DNA of 64,000 bases from Aldehydirespirator sp965248735 (GCA_965248735.1 OZ252146.1:2232001-2296000); one strand, 5' to 3'; shown: positions 27,734 to 38,490, numbered from the stretch's first letter. Program-made: numbers and translations. The notes: generated by a model not told the origin, from the letters alone.

Positions 27734-28537
27734 CTACAGCTTGGGCCGACATCGTGCAGTCAATTGCTTCAGGAGATCCGCCATTTCGGAATAGTTGTCA
27801 ATCGTTGCCACATTAATCCCGACAGTGTCTAGATCCTTGAGCTGCAACTCGAAGAGTGTCTTATCTTCTTCGCCGGAGGGCTTTCGCATGACCGCGAAGT
27901 GCTGACGGCGGATGTCATGACGCGCTCGTCGAATCGTTCGAAAGACTTGGTCGAAGTTGGGATCTGTGAAGCTGAAGCCGAGGATTAGGAAGCTATTGGT
28001 CAGAAAGCTCGCTTGGAGCAGAGCCCAGAAGTGCTGGTGGGTATCCCCGTAACGAATGTACTGATCCCTTGCGGCAATCAGTGGTTGCTCCGTGTTCGTC
28101 AGTGAGCCGTGTATTTTGTAGACGCGACATCCTGTTTGGTCGCCAATTCGTGCCAAGTCGTCGTCATTGACATAGACGGACTCGGTGTTCCCGAGGGCGC
28201 TCTCGATCAGGTTGTCGTAGTTTGTGGTCCAGATCTCAGCGAGCGGAAGCTGTGCCAAGAGCTTGTGAATCTGAGTGGGTTGCGGCGGCGGATCCAGCTG
28301 GAGCTCCTGCCGGATGAGGTCCTGCAGGTCTTGTTCGGAGTGCTCGTTGATGTAGAACTGCGCTAGCAGTGGAAGATCGTCCATGTCGGGTAGCTGCAGT
28401 TGGTTGCGTACTCTCTCCAAGAGGCTGGACCAGTCCGGGTAGCCCGCATCCAGCGACAAGCCGGCACCCACGAGAATGGTGGCCTCGTGCTTGTCGACGT
28501 ACTCGCCGAATGACGCGATCAACTCTGACGCTTCCAT
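27734..28537 (-). CDS. SIR2-like domain protein (putative NAD-degrading defence protein)
   Basis: A 267-residue single SIR2 domain: TILVGAGLSLDAGYPDW with the NAD-binding GAG (residues 24-26), TTNYDNLIE with the Asn/Asp pair (106, 108), KIHGS with the catalytic His (143), and LILGFSFTDPNF. SIR2 proteins of this type in defence loci (Thoeris, DSR, others) hydrolyse NAD to abort infection. The gene stops 14 bases from the IS end, so a C-terminal part may have been lost. GC content is lower than in its neighbours, fitting acquisition by transfer. Confidence 0.75.
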   Translation of the reverse strand: MEASELIASFGEYVDKHEATILVGAGLSLDAGYPDWSSLLERVRNQLQLPDMDDLPLLAQFYINEHSEQDLQDLIRQELQLDPPPQPTQIHKLLAQLPLAEIWTTNYDNLIESALGNTESVYVNDDDLARIGDQTGCRVYKIHGSLTNTEQPLIAARDQYIRYGDTHQHFWALLQASFLTNSFLILGFSFTDPNFDQVFRTIRRARHDIRRQHFAVMRKPSGEEDKTLFELQLKDLDTVGINVATIDNYSEMADLLKQLTARCRPKL

Positions 28538-28746
28538 TGCGCTGTCATGCTAGGTCCGGGCATTCAGCGCCGCATGAGCAGCGCGGCTCCGTCCGCGGTC
28601 AGGGACGCCACAGCTAGGGTCTGTGGTCCGCAGCCGGTGGATGCTGCTGGGTCGGGCTGGCGGCGCTCGCCGCTGGTGGAGGGTGCTCGGCCGGATCGGC
28701 GGGCACGCCGCGGGGGCGTCCTGGAGCCATTCCCTTGGCGAGAGCT

Positions 28747-28917
28747 GCGGCTCTTCAGGTCGCCGATGAGCAGCGTGACCGGCCGGCAGCGGGCGTGTTC
28801 GGAGAGCCACACGATCCCCGCCACGCTGGCCGACCCCACGCACACCACGAGCGGCCCGGCGGGATACACATCCAGGAACCGTTCGACTCGATCTGCCGCG
28901 CTGTTGCCGAGAACCAT
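28747..28917 (-). pseudogene. Phospholipase D-like fragment
   Basis: A short frame reads MVLGNSAADRVERFLDVYPAG, then LVVCVGSASVAGIVWLSEHA and RPVTLLIGDLKSR. This resembles the start of PLD-fold nuclease-like proteins common in restriction or defence loci. After about 57 residues the similarity is lost and the frame becomes low-complexity. No other gene is seen in 28538-28970. Confidence 0.35.
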
Positions 28918-28970
28918 TCGAGGGAACGTAACCGAAGCGCGCGTCTCCCGGAAAGCGGGAGGGGACTTCG

Positions 28971-30557
28971 ATGGTCACAGCCGGGGACGGCTCGTCGGCT
29001 TGGGAGCTGTCCGCCCAGAAGAACGGTTCTGACAGCAAGGCCCGCAGCGACTACGACAAGCGCGTCGAGAACACACCGGCCCGGGAGCGGGCCGACACGG
29101 CCTACGTCACCGTGATATGCGCTCCGTGGACGAAGGCGAGGGACTTCGAGCACGAGAAGTCGCTGAGCGGCGACTTCCGCTTGGTGCGGGCGCTCAACGT
29201 CGACAGCCTCGAGGCCTGGCTGGAGTGCGCTCCGTTGACGACGGTTTGGCTGCGCGAGCAGATAGGCGAGCCTGTACCTGGAGTCGGCTTGCTGTCGACT
29301 TGGTGGGCGAAGTGGCTGGATTCGACAACGATGCCGTTGGACTCGCCGGTGGTGCTCGCCGGGCGCGACAAGCAGGCCGAGACCCTGCGAGACCGCTGCC
29401 AACAGCGTCGGGGCGGTGTCATAACGATCGGCGGCGACGTCCACCGCGACGAGATCCTCGCGTTCGTCGCGGCTGCGCTGGTGGCGTCGGATGCTTCCGG
29501 CTCATTCCCTGCCGACGCGCTGCACATGGAGGATCGCGCCGCAACTCAGCGGCTCTTGGCTGCGGAGGCGCTATCGAGTTCCGGTCGTCCGAGCCCGCAC
29601 GCGCTGTCCATGACGGTGGTGGTTCCATCGGCGGATTTCGCCGGCTGTCTGCCTGCCGGGAGCCAGCACCGTCTCATTGTGCCTGTTCCTGGCAGTTCGC
29701 AAGCCGACATAGTGCTGGAAGCCGCGGACTCGGAGGCCGTGGCGAGCCTGGTGCAGTCCGTGGACAAAGACACGAACACCGCCTACGAACTCGGCGCCCT
29801 CGCCCGCATGAGCCTGCTGGCGCTGCGCCGCAGGCTGGCGGTCAACCCTGAGCTGCACCGGCCATCCTGGGCTGGCAGCCACATCGACAGCACCATGCGA
29901 CGCAGTCTGCTGCTGAATAGCTGGAACGAGACCAGTGAGGGCGACCGCCGGGTCGTGGAGCGGTTCGTGGGATGCTCCTACGGCGAGGCGACTGAAGCTC
30001 TCCGTCGCCTCGACCCCGGCGACGCGCCCATGATCCTCACCGACGAGCAGTGGCACGTCGTGTCCCCGGCCGACGCCTGGACTCTGCTCTCTGACCACAT
30101 CACCCGCGACGACGTCGAGATGTTGGGCGAGGTTACGCACGACGTACTGACGGAGTCCGACCCCTTCTACGGCATGAGTGGCAGTGAGCGCATGTGGGCG
30201 CAATACGAGGGAGTCGACGCGACGTACTCACGTCAGCTCAGGCACGGCGTCGCGACCACGCTCGCGCTGCTCGGCAGCGGCCCGCCGCAGCCTCGCGGCG
30301 CTTCGGCCCCATTCGCGAACGCGGCGGACGGCATCGTGAGTCGCATCCTGCGAGTCGCCAACAACGACCCAAGCCCGAAGGCTTGGGCCGCGGTAGCTCG
30401 GGAACTGCCGCTGCTGGCTGAGGCTGCCCCAGCAGAGGTGCTGCGAGGTCTGCGAACCTGCATCTCTGGATCCCACGCCTTCATGGCCGGAGCTTCGCCA
30501 GACGGCGGACCGTCACCGCGAGTTCGGCGACACCGACTGGGCGTTGCCCGAGAGTGA
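28971..30557 (+). pseudogene. Large STAND/nuclease-like accessory protein, first part (frameshifted)
   Basis: 528 codons. The opening (SSAWELSAQKN, then SKARSDYDKRVENT, VTVICAPWTKARDFEHEKSL, LNVDSLEAWLECAP, VVLAGRDKQ) resembles the N-terminal nuclease-associated region of very large proteins found in defence islands, but the first ~60 residues usual for that family appear absent. The frame ends in a run of unlikely residues (GGPSPRVRRHRLGVARE). The natural continuation is in another frame from about 30490. Function not assigned; probably a decayed gene. Confidence 0.5.
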
Positions 30558-32028
30558 ACTCAAGTTGTTCGATCCGCTGTTGGAGCGTCTGCAGCCTGCC
30601 AGGCCCGCGATCGCTCATGGCTGGCTCTTCTCGTCCAACCTCATGATGGTCGACGGCAAGCGGTGGGCGGACCATCACGAGGCCCATGGTGTGGCGCTAG
30701 CAGCTAGGCGGGCTAGATCGGTCGAAGAACTCCTTGCTGCCGGCGGGATCGACGCTGTGCGGGAACTGGCCGAGACGGTGGAAATGCCCTATGAGGTCGG
30801 CATCGCGCTGGCGACTCAAGGGTCGGCGCTGGACGCAGACATGCTCGAAGCCCTGCACGGCGCGAGCGAGCCGGTCGCTGTGGCTGCCTTGACATTCTTT
30901 GAATCCCGCTTCGGCCAGTGCGGATGGGAGCTCATCGACCGACTGATCGCAGATCACGCCCCTCCGAAGCAGGTCGTCGCTGACCTCCTCAGGGCGATCC
31001 CGGCTGTCGATGCGCCTTGGAGGAGGGCCGACGCGCTGGGCGCCGACGTCGCAGACGAGTACTGGACGCGGGTCAACCCTCTAGAACTCGGCACGCCGTC
31101 GAGTTTGGCTCAGTTCCGCGAAGTGTCGCAGCGCTTGAGGAAAACGGGCCGCGCCCGTGCCGCGATCCGTCTGATCTGCATGTGGGAGCACCGTCACGAG
31201 TCGTCACCGGATGTAGCCGAAGAGGCCGCTGTGTGTCTCGAGGACTGGCTCCAGCAGCAGGATCTGGAGCATGCGGTCCCTGTATCGCGGCACGAAATGT
31301 CCAGACTAATGAAGATGCTCGACCGCCACCGCGAGCATCTCGGCACTGGGCGCGTGGCCACCCTCGAATGGCAGTACCTGCCATCGCTTGCTTACGCCGG
31401 TGACACCAGTTCGCCCAACCTGCACCGGCATCTCGCCCAGGATCCGGACTTGTTCGTATCGCTCGTCGAGATCGCCTATCAGCCCGCTTCCTGGTCGCCG
31501 GGAGACGGACCAGAGCCTGACGAGACCACCCGCCAGCGGGCGCTCAACGCCCACCGTCTGTTGCGTTCCTGGCCCCTCGGGGCATTCTCGCCCGGCGGCG
31601 ACGGGCAACAAGACGTCGACGCTGAGCGATTCGACGGCTGGGTAGACCATGCCCGCAGACGCCTCGAAGAAATCGACCGGCAACAAATCGGCGACACGCT
31701 GATCGGTGCCGCGCTCGCCGCGTCGCCCCCGGACTCTGACGGCGAGTGGCCCAGCGCCGCGGTCCGTGACCTGATTGAACGGGTGAAGAGCGACGACCTC
31801 GACCGCGGCTTGACCATCGCCGTGTGCAACCAGCGTGGCGGGACCACGCGCTCTCCCACAGACGGAGGCGATCAGGAGCGCGAATTGGCCGACCGCTACC
31901 GTGAGCAGAGCCGCCGCTTCAGCCAATGGCCACGCACTGCAGCCATATTCGACAACTTGGCTACCACCTATGAGCACGAGGCAGGCATACAGGACCGAAG
32001 CGCCGAAGCCCGACGCCGCGGCCTGTAG
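30490..32028 (+). pseudogene. Large STAND/nuclease-like accessory protein, second part
   Basis: About 510 codons continuing the preceding frame after a one-base shift: RQTADRHREFGDTDWALPESELKLFDPLLERL (quoted as the junction), then a helical HEAT-like region ending SAEARRRGL. The only start near its beginning is TTG at 30544, inside the previous frame and without a ribosome site, so a frameshifted single gene is more likely than two genes. A sequencing error or programmed shift cannot be excluded. Confidence 0.5.
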
Positions 32029-32129
32029 TGCTGACCTGGGTCAAGGCCCTTCGATCCTCGGTGGAGGGCACCCGCGGCTCTTGGTGTCGCCGATGGAGTG
32101 CGAGGTGAGGGGGAGCCGCCCGTTCGGGC

Positions 32130-33365
32130 TCAGCTGAGCCGTATCGGGGAGCCGGTCGCGTGGAGGCGCATCTGCTTGAGCGACTCCCGGGCCTTGGCGA
32201 GGTTGAGCTCGAGAATGCCGTCCGCCAGTCCGCTGCGCTCCGCGGCGAAGCGCAGCCAGCGGGGGAAGGCCGACTCCACCGTGGTGAGCCATTCCTCGTC
32301 GGGCGGATGCTCGTGGGACTCCCCGCACTCGTCGCAGTAGAGGCCGTGCTCGGGTATCCACTCCTCGAGGAACGCGCCCACCCTCGGCGGCGTCCACTTC
32401 AGAATGTCGCGGTCCCGGCACGTCACCGTGAACCCGATCATCGTGTGAAGCAGGTCGTTGAACTCCTGGGGGCGCTCGCCGAGAGGCATGGGCCGCGACG
32501 CGAAGTCCTGCAATAGGCCCGCGATCGCTTGGGGGTCCGGCGTCTGTCTCCCCGGAGCGCGGCCCCCGGCGGGGAGCAGCCCCATCCGCTGCTCCACCAG
32601 AGCGGCCAGGTCAAAGGTCGCGTCCAGATCCAGGTCGGGATCGTCGGGGTCCTGCGCGGCGAGCACCTCGTCGAACACGCGCAGGCCCGCCTCGACAGTT
32701 GCTCGCGCGTCGGCGAGGCTGATCTCCTCGACGACGAAGATCGAGTCGTCAGACGGCTCGATCTCGTCGTTGTGGGCGATGAGGGCGGGACTGTGCGCGA
32801 TGCCGCCCTGGAAGGGGTGAAAGGCGACGTACAGCCGGTGAGCGGCGCCGTCGCGGCGGGCATAGTCGATCACCACGGCCTGACTCTCGTCCCACAGGTC
32901 GCGGAGCTTTATTGCTCGCAGGGGCGCAACGTCGCCGAGAGCCTCGGCCCAGCCGGGCACGGAGGCGCCCTCGGTGACCAGGCGGCTGAGCACGCGGCGG
33001 GCCCTGCCCCGCTGGCCGGACGGACCGTAGGCGGCCATGGCGGCTGCGAGGATCCCGCCCGCCGCGCCGCCCACGGACTCTGCGTGGGCGATTACCGAGG
33101 ACGCCTCGACGCCGTCGGGGCACCTCGCGGACGCGACGGCGCTCTGGATGGCCGAGGCCCATTCGTCGGCCTCGCATATGTCGCCCATGCCCGGACAGGT
33201 CTCGGCGATGTACTCGGCGTCGCGGGTCAGCATCTCCAGCTGGAACTCGACGTGCGGGTCCTCTACCGGGCGCACGGTCAGGGCGGGCCGCCTCGGGTCC
33301 CCCGGCCGGGTCCCCTTGGGCGTGACGCGGCCTCCGCCCCGCCGGTTCCGGCGTCGTGCCATCAT
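32130..33365 (-). CDS. Conserved hypothetical protein with C-terminal CxxC segment
   Basis: A 411-residue acidic protein. I do not recognise the fold. Visible features are a basic, disordered N-terminus (MARRRNRRGGGRVT), a middle region rich in Asp/Glu (FVVEEISLADARATVEAG), and a C-terminal Cys/His segment GLYCDECGESHEHPPDEEW that may bind zinc. It may be a normal chromosomal gene between the defence block and sufD. Start choice between two adjacent ATGs is uncertain. Confidence 0.6.
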   Translation of the reverse strand: MMARRRNRRGGGRVTPKGTRPGDPRRPALTVRPVEDPHVEFQLEMLTRDAEYIAETCPGMGDICEADEWASAIQSAVASARCPDGVEASSVIAHAESVGGAAGGILAAAMAAYGPSGQRGRARRVLSRLVTEGASVPGWAEALGDVAPLRAIKLRDLWDESQAVVIDYARRDGAAHRLYVAFHPFQGGIAHSPALIAHNDEIEPSDDSIFVVEEISLADARATVEAGLRVFDEVLAAQDPDDPDLDLDATFDLAALVEQRMGLLPAGGRAPGRQTPDPQAIAGLLQDFASRPMPLGERPQEFNDLLHTMIGFTVTCRDRDILKWTPPRVGAFLEEWIPEHGLYCDECGESHEHPPDEEWLTTVESAFPRWLRFAAERSGLADGILELNLAKARESLKQMRLHATGSPIRLS

Positions 33366-33652
33366 GAGCCCCTTCCGGCCCGGGCGGCCAGGGCGCCGCC
33401 GGCGGGCTCACAGAGTAGGAGCGACCTATGGGACGGCGCGCCGCTAGACGCATCGGACGAGCCGGTGGCGGTCACGACCCGAACCTAGACCACCGCTGAG
33501 ACGTAGGCGCGGAGTCCAGTGCTCAGCCTGTCGACGGGCAAGGTCTGGGCTGACCCTCGTGTTGCCTCGCGGCTCGGCGGGCTCGGCCTGTCAGCACTGG
33601 CATGGCTCGGCGGCGCGACGCGAAGGGTCGGCGGCCTGCCACAATGGCAGGC

Positions 33653-34096
33653 ATGCCGATGCGCCAGGACTGCAAGTACTTCGAGTCGCGCACCTACCCC
33701 AACGGCGAGACCGTTCGCAAGTGCGACCTGGACCTGGCTCCTGAGGCGCCGTGGCGATGCCCCGACGACTGTCCCAAGTACACCCGCCGCCTGGCCGACG
33801 TCAACTGGAGCTACGGCTCTCTCGTCACCCCGGTGACCCCACCGGAGCCCGAGAGCCTGGGCACCGACGACAGCATCGGAGCGCTGCTCGACTCGGCCGA
33901 GGACATCGTGAACGCGGCCGCCCCCGAGGTGATCGCGCAAGTCGAGGCCGAGCGGGGCAAGCGGCGCGGCGGCGTGCGGGGACGGGCCAAGGGCGCCAGG
34001 ACCAAGGGCAAGAAGGGCAAGGGCGGCCGTGGGCCCTCCTCCGGTGGGGGCGGGCTGGGGGAGCGGTTCCGCAAGCGGTATCGCGACGGCGGCTGA
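33653..34096 (+). CDS. Small basic Cys-containing protein upstream of sufD
   Basis: About 147 residues. Four Cys lie in the first half (RQDCKYFESRTY, VRKCDLDLAPEAPWRCPDDCPKY), suggesting a metal or cluster site, and the last 40 residues are a Lys/Arg/Gly-rich tail. The stop is 4 bases before the GTG of sufD, so it is likely part of the suf transcript. Function unknown; a role in cluster assembly is inference from position and Cys pattern. Confidence 0.6.
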   Translation: MPMRQDCKYFESRTYPNGETVRKCDLDLAPEAPWRCPDDCPKYTRRLADVNWSYGSLVTPVTPPEPESLGTDDSIGALLDSAEDIVNAAAPEVIAQVEAERGKRRGGVRGRAKGARTKGKKGKGGRGPSSGGGGLGERFRKRYRDGG

Positions 34097-34100
34097 CTGC

Positions 34101-35411
34101 GTGCACCAGTTCACCGTCGACGCGGCCCGCAGCCTGCCGGGCCCCCGCTGGCTGGCAGGGCGCCGGGCCGCGGCCGCCGAGTGCTTCGCGGCCGCGGATC
34201 TGCCCACGGCAGCCGCGGAGGAGTGGCGCTACAGCGCGATCTCCGACTTCGACCTCGCCTCCTACAGCCTCGCCAACGGCGCCGGAGCCGGCATGCCGGC
34301 CTCCGTGGATGGCGCTCACGACGGTGTCGTCGGCCTTGGCGGCACCGCGGTCCATGACGACGCAACGGCCCTTGCCGTCGTGGATGTGGTGGACGGCCAG
34401 GTGGTCGCGGTCAAGGGCACCCAGAGGCTGTCCGCGGCCGGTGTGTTCGTCGGGCCGCTGACGGAGGCGGCCGGCGGCGAGGAGATGCTGGGCTCGGTGT
34501 CGGGCAGCGCCTCGGACTACTTCACGGTGCTCAACGACGCCTTCACTCGGGTGCCCCTGCTGGTGGACGTGCCCGCTGGGGCGGCGCTCGACGGGACGAT
34601 CGTGGTCCGCCACCATGCCGGCGACGCCGGTGCGGCCAGCTTCCCCCGGCTCGTGGTGCGGGTGGGCCGAGGCGCGCAGGCCACTGTGCTCGACGTGCAA
34701 CAATCGGCCGGCCCCGCCCTGGTAGTGCCGGTGGTGGAGCTCGACGTCGGGCAGGCTGCCCGCCTCGGCTATCTGAACCTGCAGCAGCATGACCGGAGGG
34801 CATGGCAGATCGCGGCCCACACCGCCCGAGTGGAGCGCGACGCCACGCTGGTGGCCGCCTCGGTCGCCCTGGGCGGCGCGTACGCCCGCACCCGCACCGA
34901 CATCCGGCTGGTGGGGCGGGGGGCGAGCGGCGACCTGCTGTCGGCGTACTTCGGATCGGGCGAGCAGATCCTCGACTTCCGCACCTATCAGGACCACGCC
35001 GCTCCCGACACCACCTCCAACCTGCTCTACAAGGGTGCGGTGGGCGACTCGGCCCGAAGCGTGTACACCGGGCTGATCCGGGTGCGGCCCAACGCCCGGG
35101 GCACCAACGCCTTCCAGACCAACCGCAATCTGAAGCTCAGCGACGACGCCTGGGCCGAGTCGGTGCCGAACCTGGAGATCGAGAACAACGATGTGCGGTG
35201 CAGCCACGCCTCCGCGGTGGGGCCCGTGGACCCCGAACAGGTCTTCTACCTGGAGAGCCGGGGAGTGCCGACCCCCGTGGCCGAACGCCTCATCGTGTCC
35301 GGGTTCTTCGATGAGGTGATCGACAAGCTGCCGGTCCGGTTCGCCGGGGAGGCCGCGCGCCAGGCCCTGGACCTGAAGCTCAACCAGATGTTGAGCCCCG
35401 GGGCGGCGTGA
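34101..35411 (+). CDS. sufD: SufD, Fe-S cluster assembly scaffold subunit
   Basis: A 436-residue SufB/SufD-family protein. Late segments LVGRGASGDLLSAYFG, DFRTYQDHAAPDTTSNLLYKGA, GTNAFQTNRNLKLSDDAWAESVPNLEIENNDVRCSHASAVGP (quoted partly) and VFYLESRGVPTPVAERLIV are typical. SufD pairs with SufB and SufC to assemble clusters. GTG start chosen because the preceding codons overlap the upstream gene's stop. Followed by the Rieske gene after 45 bases. Confidence 0.93.
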   Translation: MHQFTVDAARSLPGPRWLAGRRAAAAECFAAADLPTAAAEEWRYSAISDFDLASYSLANGAGAGMPASVDGAHDGVVGLGGTAVHDDATALAVVDVVDGQVVAVKGTQRLSAAGVFVGPLTEAAGGEEMLGSVSGSASDYFTVLNDAFTRVPLLVDVPAGAALDGTIVVRHHAGDAGAASFPRLVVRVGRGAQATVLDVQQSAGPALVVPVVELDVGQAARLGYLNLQQHDRRAWQIAAHTARVERDATLVAASVALGGAYARTRTDIRLVGRGASGDLLSAYFGSGEQILDFRTYQDHAAPDTTSNLLYKGAVGDSARSVYTGLIRVRPNARGTNAFQTNRNLKLSDDAWAESVPNLEIENNDVRCSHASAVGPVDPEQVFYLESRGVPTPVAERLIVSGFFDEVIDKLPVRFAGEAARQALDLKLNQMLSPGAA

Positions 35412-35456
35412 CGTCGTCAGCGCCAACGTAGGCCCTTCAAGATCGGAGACGCGACG

Positions 35457-35795
35457 ATGACGACCCACGAACTGTTCCCCCTGGACGAGCTGGCGCCCGA
35501 CTCGGCCCGGCGCGTCGAGGTGTCGGGCCGCGAGATCGCGGTGGTGCGCATCGGCGACGATGTCTATGCCATCGGCGACACGTGCACTCACGCCGAGGTG
35601 TCGCTGTCGGAGGGATGGGTAGAGCCCGACGATTGCGCCATCGAGTGTGTGGCCCACGGGGCCATGTTCGATCTGGAGACGGGCGAGCCGCTGTCGCTGC
35701 CGGCCACCCGGGCCGTGCCCGTTTACGAAGCCTCTGTCGTGGACGGCGTGGTCGTGCTGACGCTGGGGGGCGACGAGTCTGGGGACGCTTCGTGA
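35457..35795 (+). CDS. Rieske [2Fe-2S] ferredoxin-like protein of the suf operon
   Basis: A 112-residue Rieske domain with ligands Cys43-Thr-His45 and Cys64-Val-Ala-His67, and the GAMFDLETGEPLSLPA loop. Rieske ferredoxins of this size in actinobacterial suf operons are thought to carry electrons or act in assembly. The stop overlaps the GTG start of sufC by 4 bases. Confidence 0.9.
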   Translation: MTTHELFPLDELAPDSARRVEVSGREIAVVRIGDDVYAIGDTCTHAEVSLSEGWVEPDDCAIECVAHGAMFDLETGEPLSLPATRAVPVYEASVVDGVVVLTLGGDESGDAS

Positions 35796-36589
35796 GCACT
35801 CTGGTGATCGAGGGCCTGCGGGCGTCGGTGGCGGGCCGCGAGATCCTGTCCGGCGTCAACCTGGAGGTCGCTGCGGGCGAGGTGCACGCGGTGATGGGAC
35901 CCAACGGGTCGGGCAAGTCGACCCTGGCCCACGTGATCGCCGGCCGGCACGGTTACGACGTGTCGGAGGGGTCGGTCCGCCTTGACGGCACCGAGCTGCT
36001 CGGGCTGCCCGCGTGGCGGCGGGCCGAGGCGGGCCTGTTCCTGGCCATGCAGTACCCCACCGAGGTTCCGGGCGTGTCGCTGCTGGACATGCTCACCGAG
36101 TCGGTGTGCACCGAAGAGGGCGCCGCGATCGCCGAGCGGATGCGCGAGGAGGCGGCGCGGATCGGCTTCGATGAGAAGTTCCTGGAGCGCCCCGTGAACG
36201 TCGACCTGTCGGGGGGCGAGCGCAAGCGCAACGAGGCGCTTCAGCTCGGCGTTCTCGCCCCGGCCTTCGCTGTCATCGACGAGCTCGACTCCGGTCTCGA
36301 CGTCGACGCGCTGCGGTTCGTGGGCGACCGGATCGAGGACGCCACCCAGCGTGACGGACTCGGGGTGCTGGCCATCACCCACTCCAGCCGGGTGTTCGAC
36401 CATTTGCGGCCCGACGCGGTGCACGTATTCGCAGGCGGCCGCATCCAGGAGTCCGGCGGCCCGGAGCTGGTCGACGAGCTGGAGGCCGAGGGCTACGAGC
36501 GCTGGACCGCGTCCCTGCCCCAGCCCGCGTCCGCGGCCACGCCCTTCACCGACCCCTTCGGGGACCCCTTCGCCGACCTGCTGGCCTAG
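35792..36589 (+). CDS. sufC: SufC ATPase of the first suf cluster
   Basis: A 265-residue ABC-type ATPase with Walker A MGPNGSGKST, signature LSGGERKRNE, Walker B AFAVIDELDSGLD and H-loop ITHSS. SufC powers the SufBCD scaffold. It starts at GTG inside the end of the Rieske gene. An Ala/Pro-rich tail (PFTDPFGDPFADLLA) extends past the usual end. A second SufC is encoded at 52529-53287; here Walker B reads DELDSGLD, in the second DETDTGLD. Confidence 0.92.
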   Translation: MSTLVIEGLRASVAGREILSGVNLEVAAGEVHAVMGPNGSGKSTLAHVIAGRHGYDVSEGSVRLDGTELLGLPAWRRAEAGLFLAMQYPTEVPGVSLLDMLTESVCTEEGAAIAERMREEAARIGFDEKFLERPVNVDLSGGERKRNEALQLGVLAPAFAVIDELDSGLDVDALRFVGDRIEDATQRDGLGVLAITHSSRVFDHLRPDAVHVFAGGRIQESGGPELVDELEAEGYERWTASLPQPASAATPFTDPFGDPFADLLA

Positions 36590-36664
36590 GCTCTCGCCCC
36601 GTTACGGGGAGGTCGCGCCATGGCTGTGAACTCTGTCTGAGCGTCGGTAGACAAGCCAGGGTCC

Positions 36665-37492
36665 TTGTGGCGTAACGACGGGCTCTCGCCAGGATCGTCC
36701 GATTCGACGGTGGGAAGCGCTGCGTCCTCGCCGAGTGCAGGGACGACCCGCCCGTCCGATGAGTTGCCCGATCCCGAGCTTGTGGAATCCGAGCCCGCAA
36801 AGGACGACGCCGAGGCCGCTGCCCCGGACCCGGGTTTCGAGTTCGCGCTGGAGATCGTTGAGGCGGTCGACTCGGACTTCGAGTTGGCCGGAGGGGCGCG
36901 ACAGGAGTCTCCGGTGGAGTCGACGGGATCGGACGAGTCCGGCGGCACCGGCGGGGTCGCCTCGGCCCAGGGCGACGTCTACATGTGGCAGGACGGCGAC
37001 CGGACCGTGGGGGCGCGGCTGCAGTTGGACCTGGTTGTGCTCGACGACGGCGCCATTGTGTCGAGGGACGACGTCGTGGCCGACACCGGCAATGGCGAGA
37101 ACGTCCCTCGCAGCGCCGGCGGCGACGCTAAGTCCGATGGCACCGGCGGTGGCGGGAAGTCGGATGGTACCGGCGGCGGGCAGTCCGACGGCACCACTAA
37201 CTCCGGCGGCTCTAGTCCCGTGTTCCTCTCCGAGTCCGGCGAGTTGATGACCCTTCCCGGCGGCATCGTGGTGGTCCTGGACCCGGAGTGGGACACCGAC
37301 GAGACGGCTGACTTCTTCGTTGGCAACGGCATCGCTCTGAGCCGGGTGTCAGAACTGGACTACCTGACCAACGGCTTCTTCGTGGAGACCGATCCAGGAT
37401 TCCCGTCCCTGGACCTGGCCAACGCATTGGCTGGGCAAGCCGGCGTCGAGCTCTCCAGCCCCAACTGGTGGAGAGAACGCACCGCCAAGTGA
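36665..37492 (+). pseudogene. Broken surface subtilase: N-terminal propeptide-like region
   Basis: 275 codons from a TTG. The first 180 residues are low-complexity Ser/Gly/Asp, then LPGGIVVVLDPEWDTDETADFF and PGFPSLDLANALAGQAGVELSSPNW (in parts), the pattern of the prodomain of secreted S8 proteases. The frame then ends in NWWRERTAK at a stop, while the rest of the gene continues in another frame. No signal peptide is seen, so the 5' end may also be damaged. Confidence 0.5.
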
Positions 37493-38490
37493 CGAGCCTC
37501 GGCCTGCATCCATGCCTGCAGGGGACGCCCCTGATCGGCGTGCCGGCGATCGACTCCGTCATCGTCGGCGACGGCGCGCTCACGATCTCCTGGAGCGAGC
37601 CGCCCCACGCGGCCAAGGCGACGATCGCGTCCTATGACCTGCGCTACATCGAGACCAGCGCCGACGAGACGGTTGACTCCAACTGGACTGTCGAGGAGAC
37701 GGTCTGGACCCGCTGGTCGCGCATCGATCTGGACGAGTCGGCCCACGTGCGGCTGCGGGCCGTTGGGGCCGATGTCGACATCACCGGAGAGCTTCAGGAC
37801 AGTGGCGGCACCAAGGTCGACACCGTCGTGTACGAGACGGAATTCGACCGCGGCGGCCCGCTCGGCTTCGTGCTCCTGCACGAGCTGAGCGCGGGAACCC
37901 ACTACATCAAGGTGACCCGCAACACCAACGGCACCGGCGACGCGACGGGGACCTATGCCGTCCTCCTTTCCGAGGACATCCTCTACACCGACCTAGTCGA
38001 CGCGTGCGCGAGCATCACCTTGTCCAGCTCCAACACCAACATCAAAGATCGCCTCTACGGGTGCCAGTGGCACCTCCACAACGAGGGGCAGCGCAAGGGA
38101 GCAGACGGAGAGGACATCAACGTCGAGGACGCGTGGACCACCACCACGGGATCGGGCGTCAACGTGGCCGTGGTCGACGACGGGATGCAGTACTCCCACC
38201 CCGACCTCACCGCCAACGTCGCCCCGTGTCCGGGTCTCCAGTGTCGAAATCACGACTACACCGGCGGGGGCGACATCGACAACCCTGCCGAATCCCACGG
38301 GACCCAGGTGGCGGGCATCATCGCGGCCCGAGACAACAACATCGGCATGAGGGGGGTTGCGCCCCAGGCGACGATCTACGGCTACAACTACCTGCTGAAT
38401 CAATCCGCCAGCAACGAGCGCGACGCCATGACCCGGAACATGAGCGACACCGCGGTGTCCAACAACAGCTGGGGCCCCCCGACAATCCCG
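37468..38490 (+). pseudogene. Broken surface subtilase: PPC-like and partial S8 catalytic region
   Basis: A frame of about 340 meaningful codons. It holds a fibronectin-like start (ALTISWSEPPHAAKATIASYDLRYIE), a pre-peptidase C-terminal-type domain and the first half of an S8 catalytic domain with Asp in VAVVDDGMQYSHPDL and His in ESHGTQVAGIIAA, then VSNNSWG. It breaks off there; the block with the catalytic Ser is absent and the sequence jumps, out of frame, to the end of a proprotein-convertase P domain. Confidence 0.6.

Noticed and set aside
35582..36589. SufC as a longer protein fused to the Rieske frame
   Set aside because: Upstream 70 codons are out-of-frame Rieske sequence; GTG at 35792 overlaps the Rieske stop.
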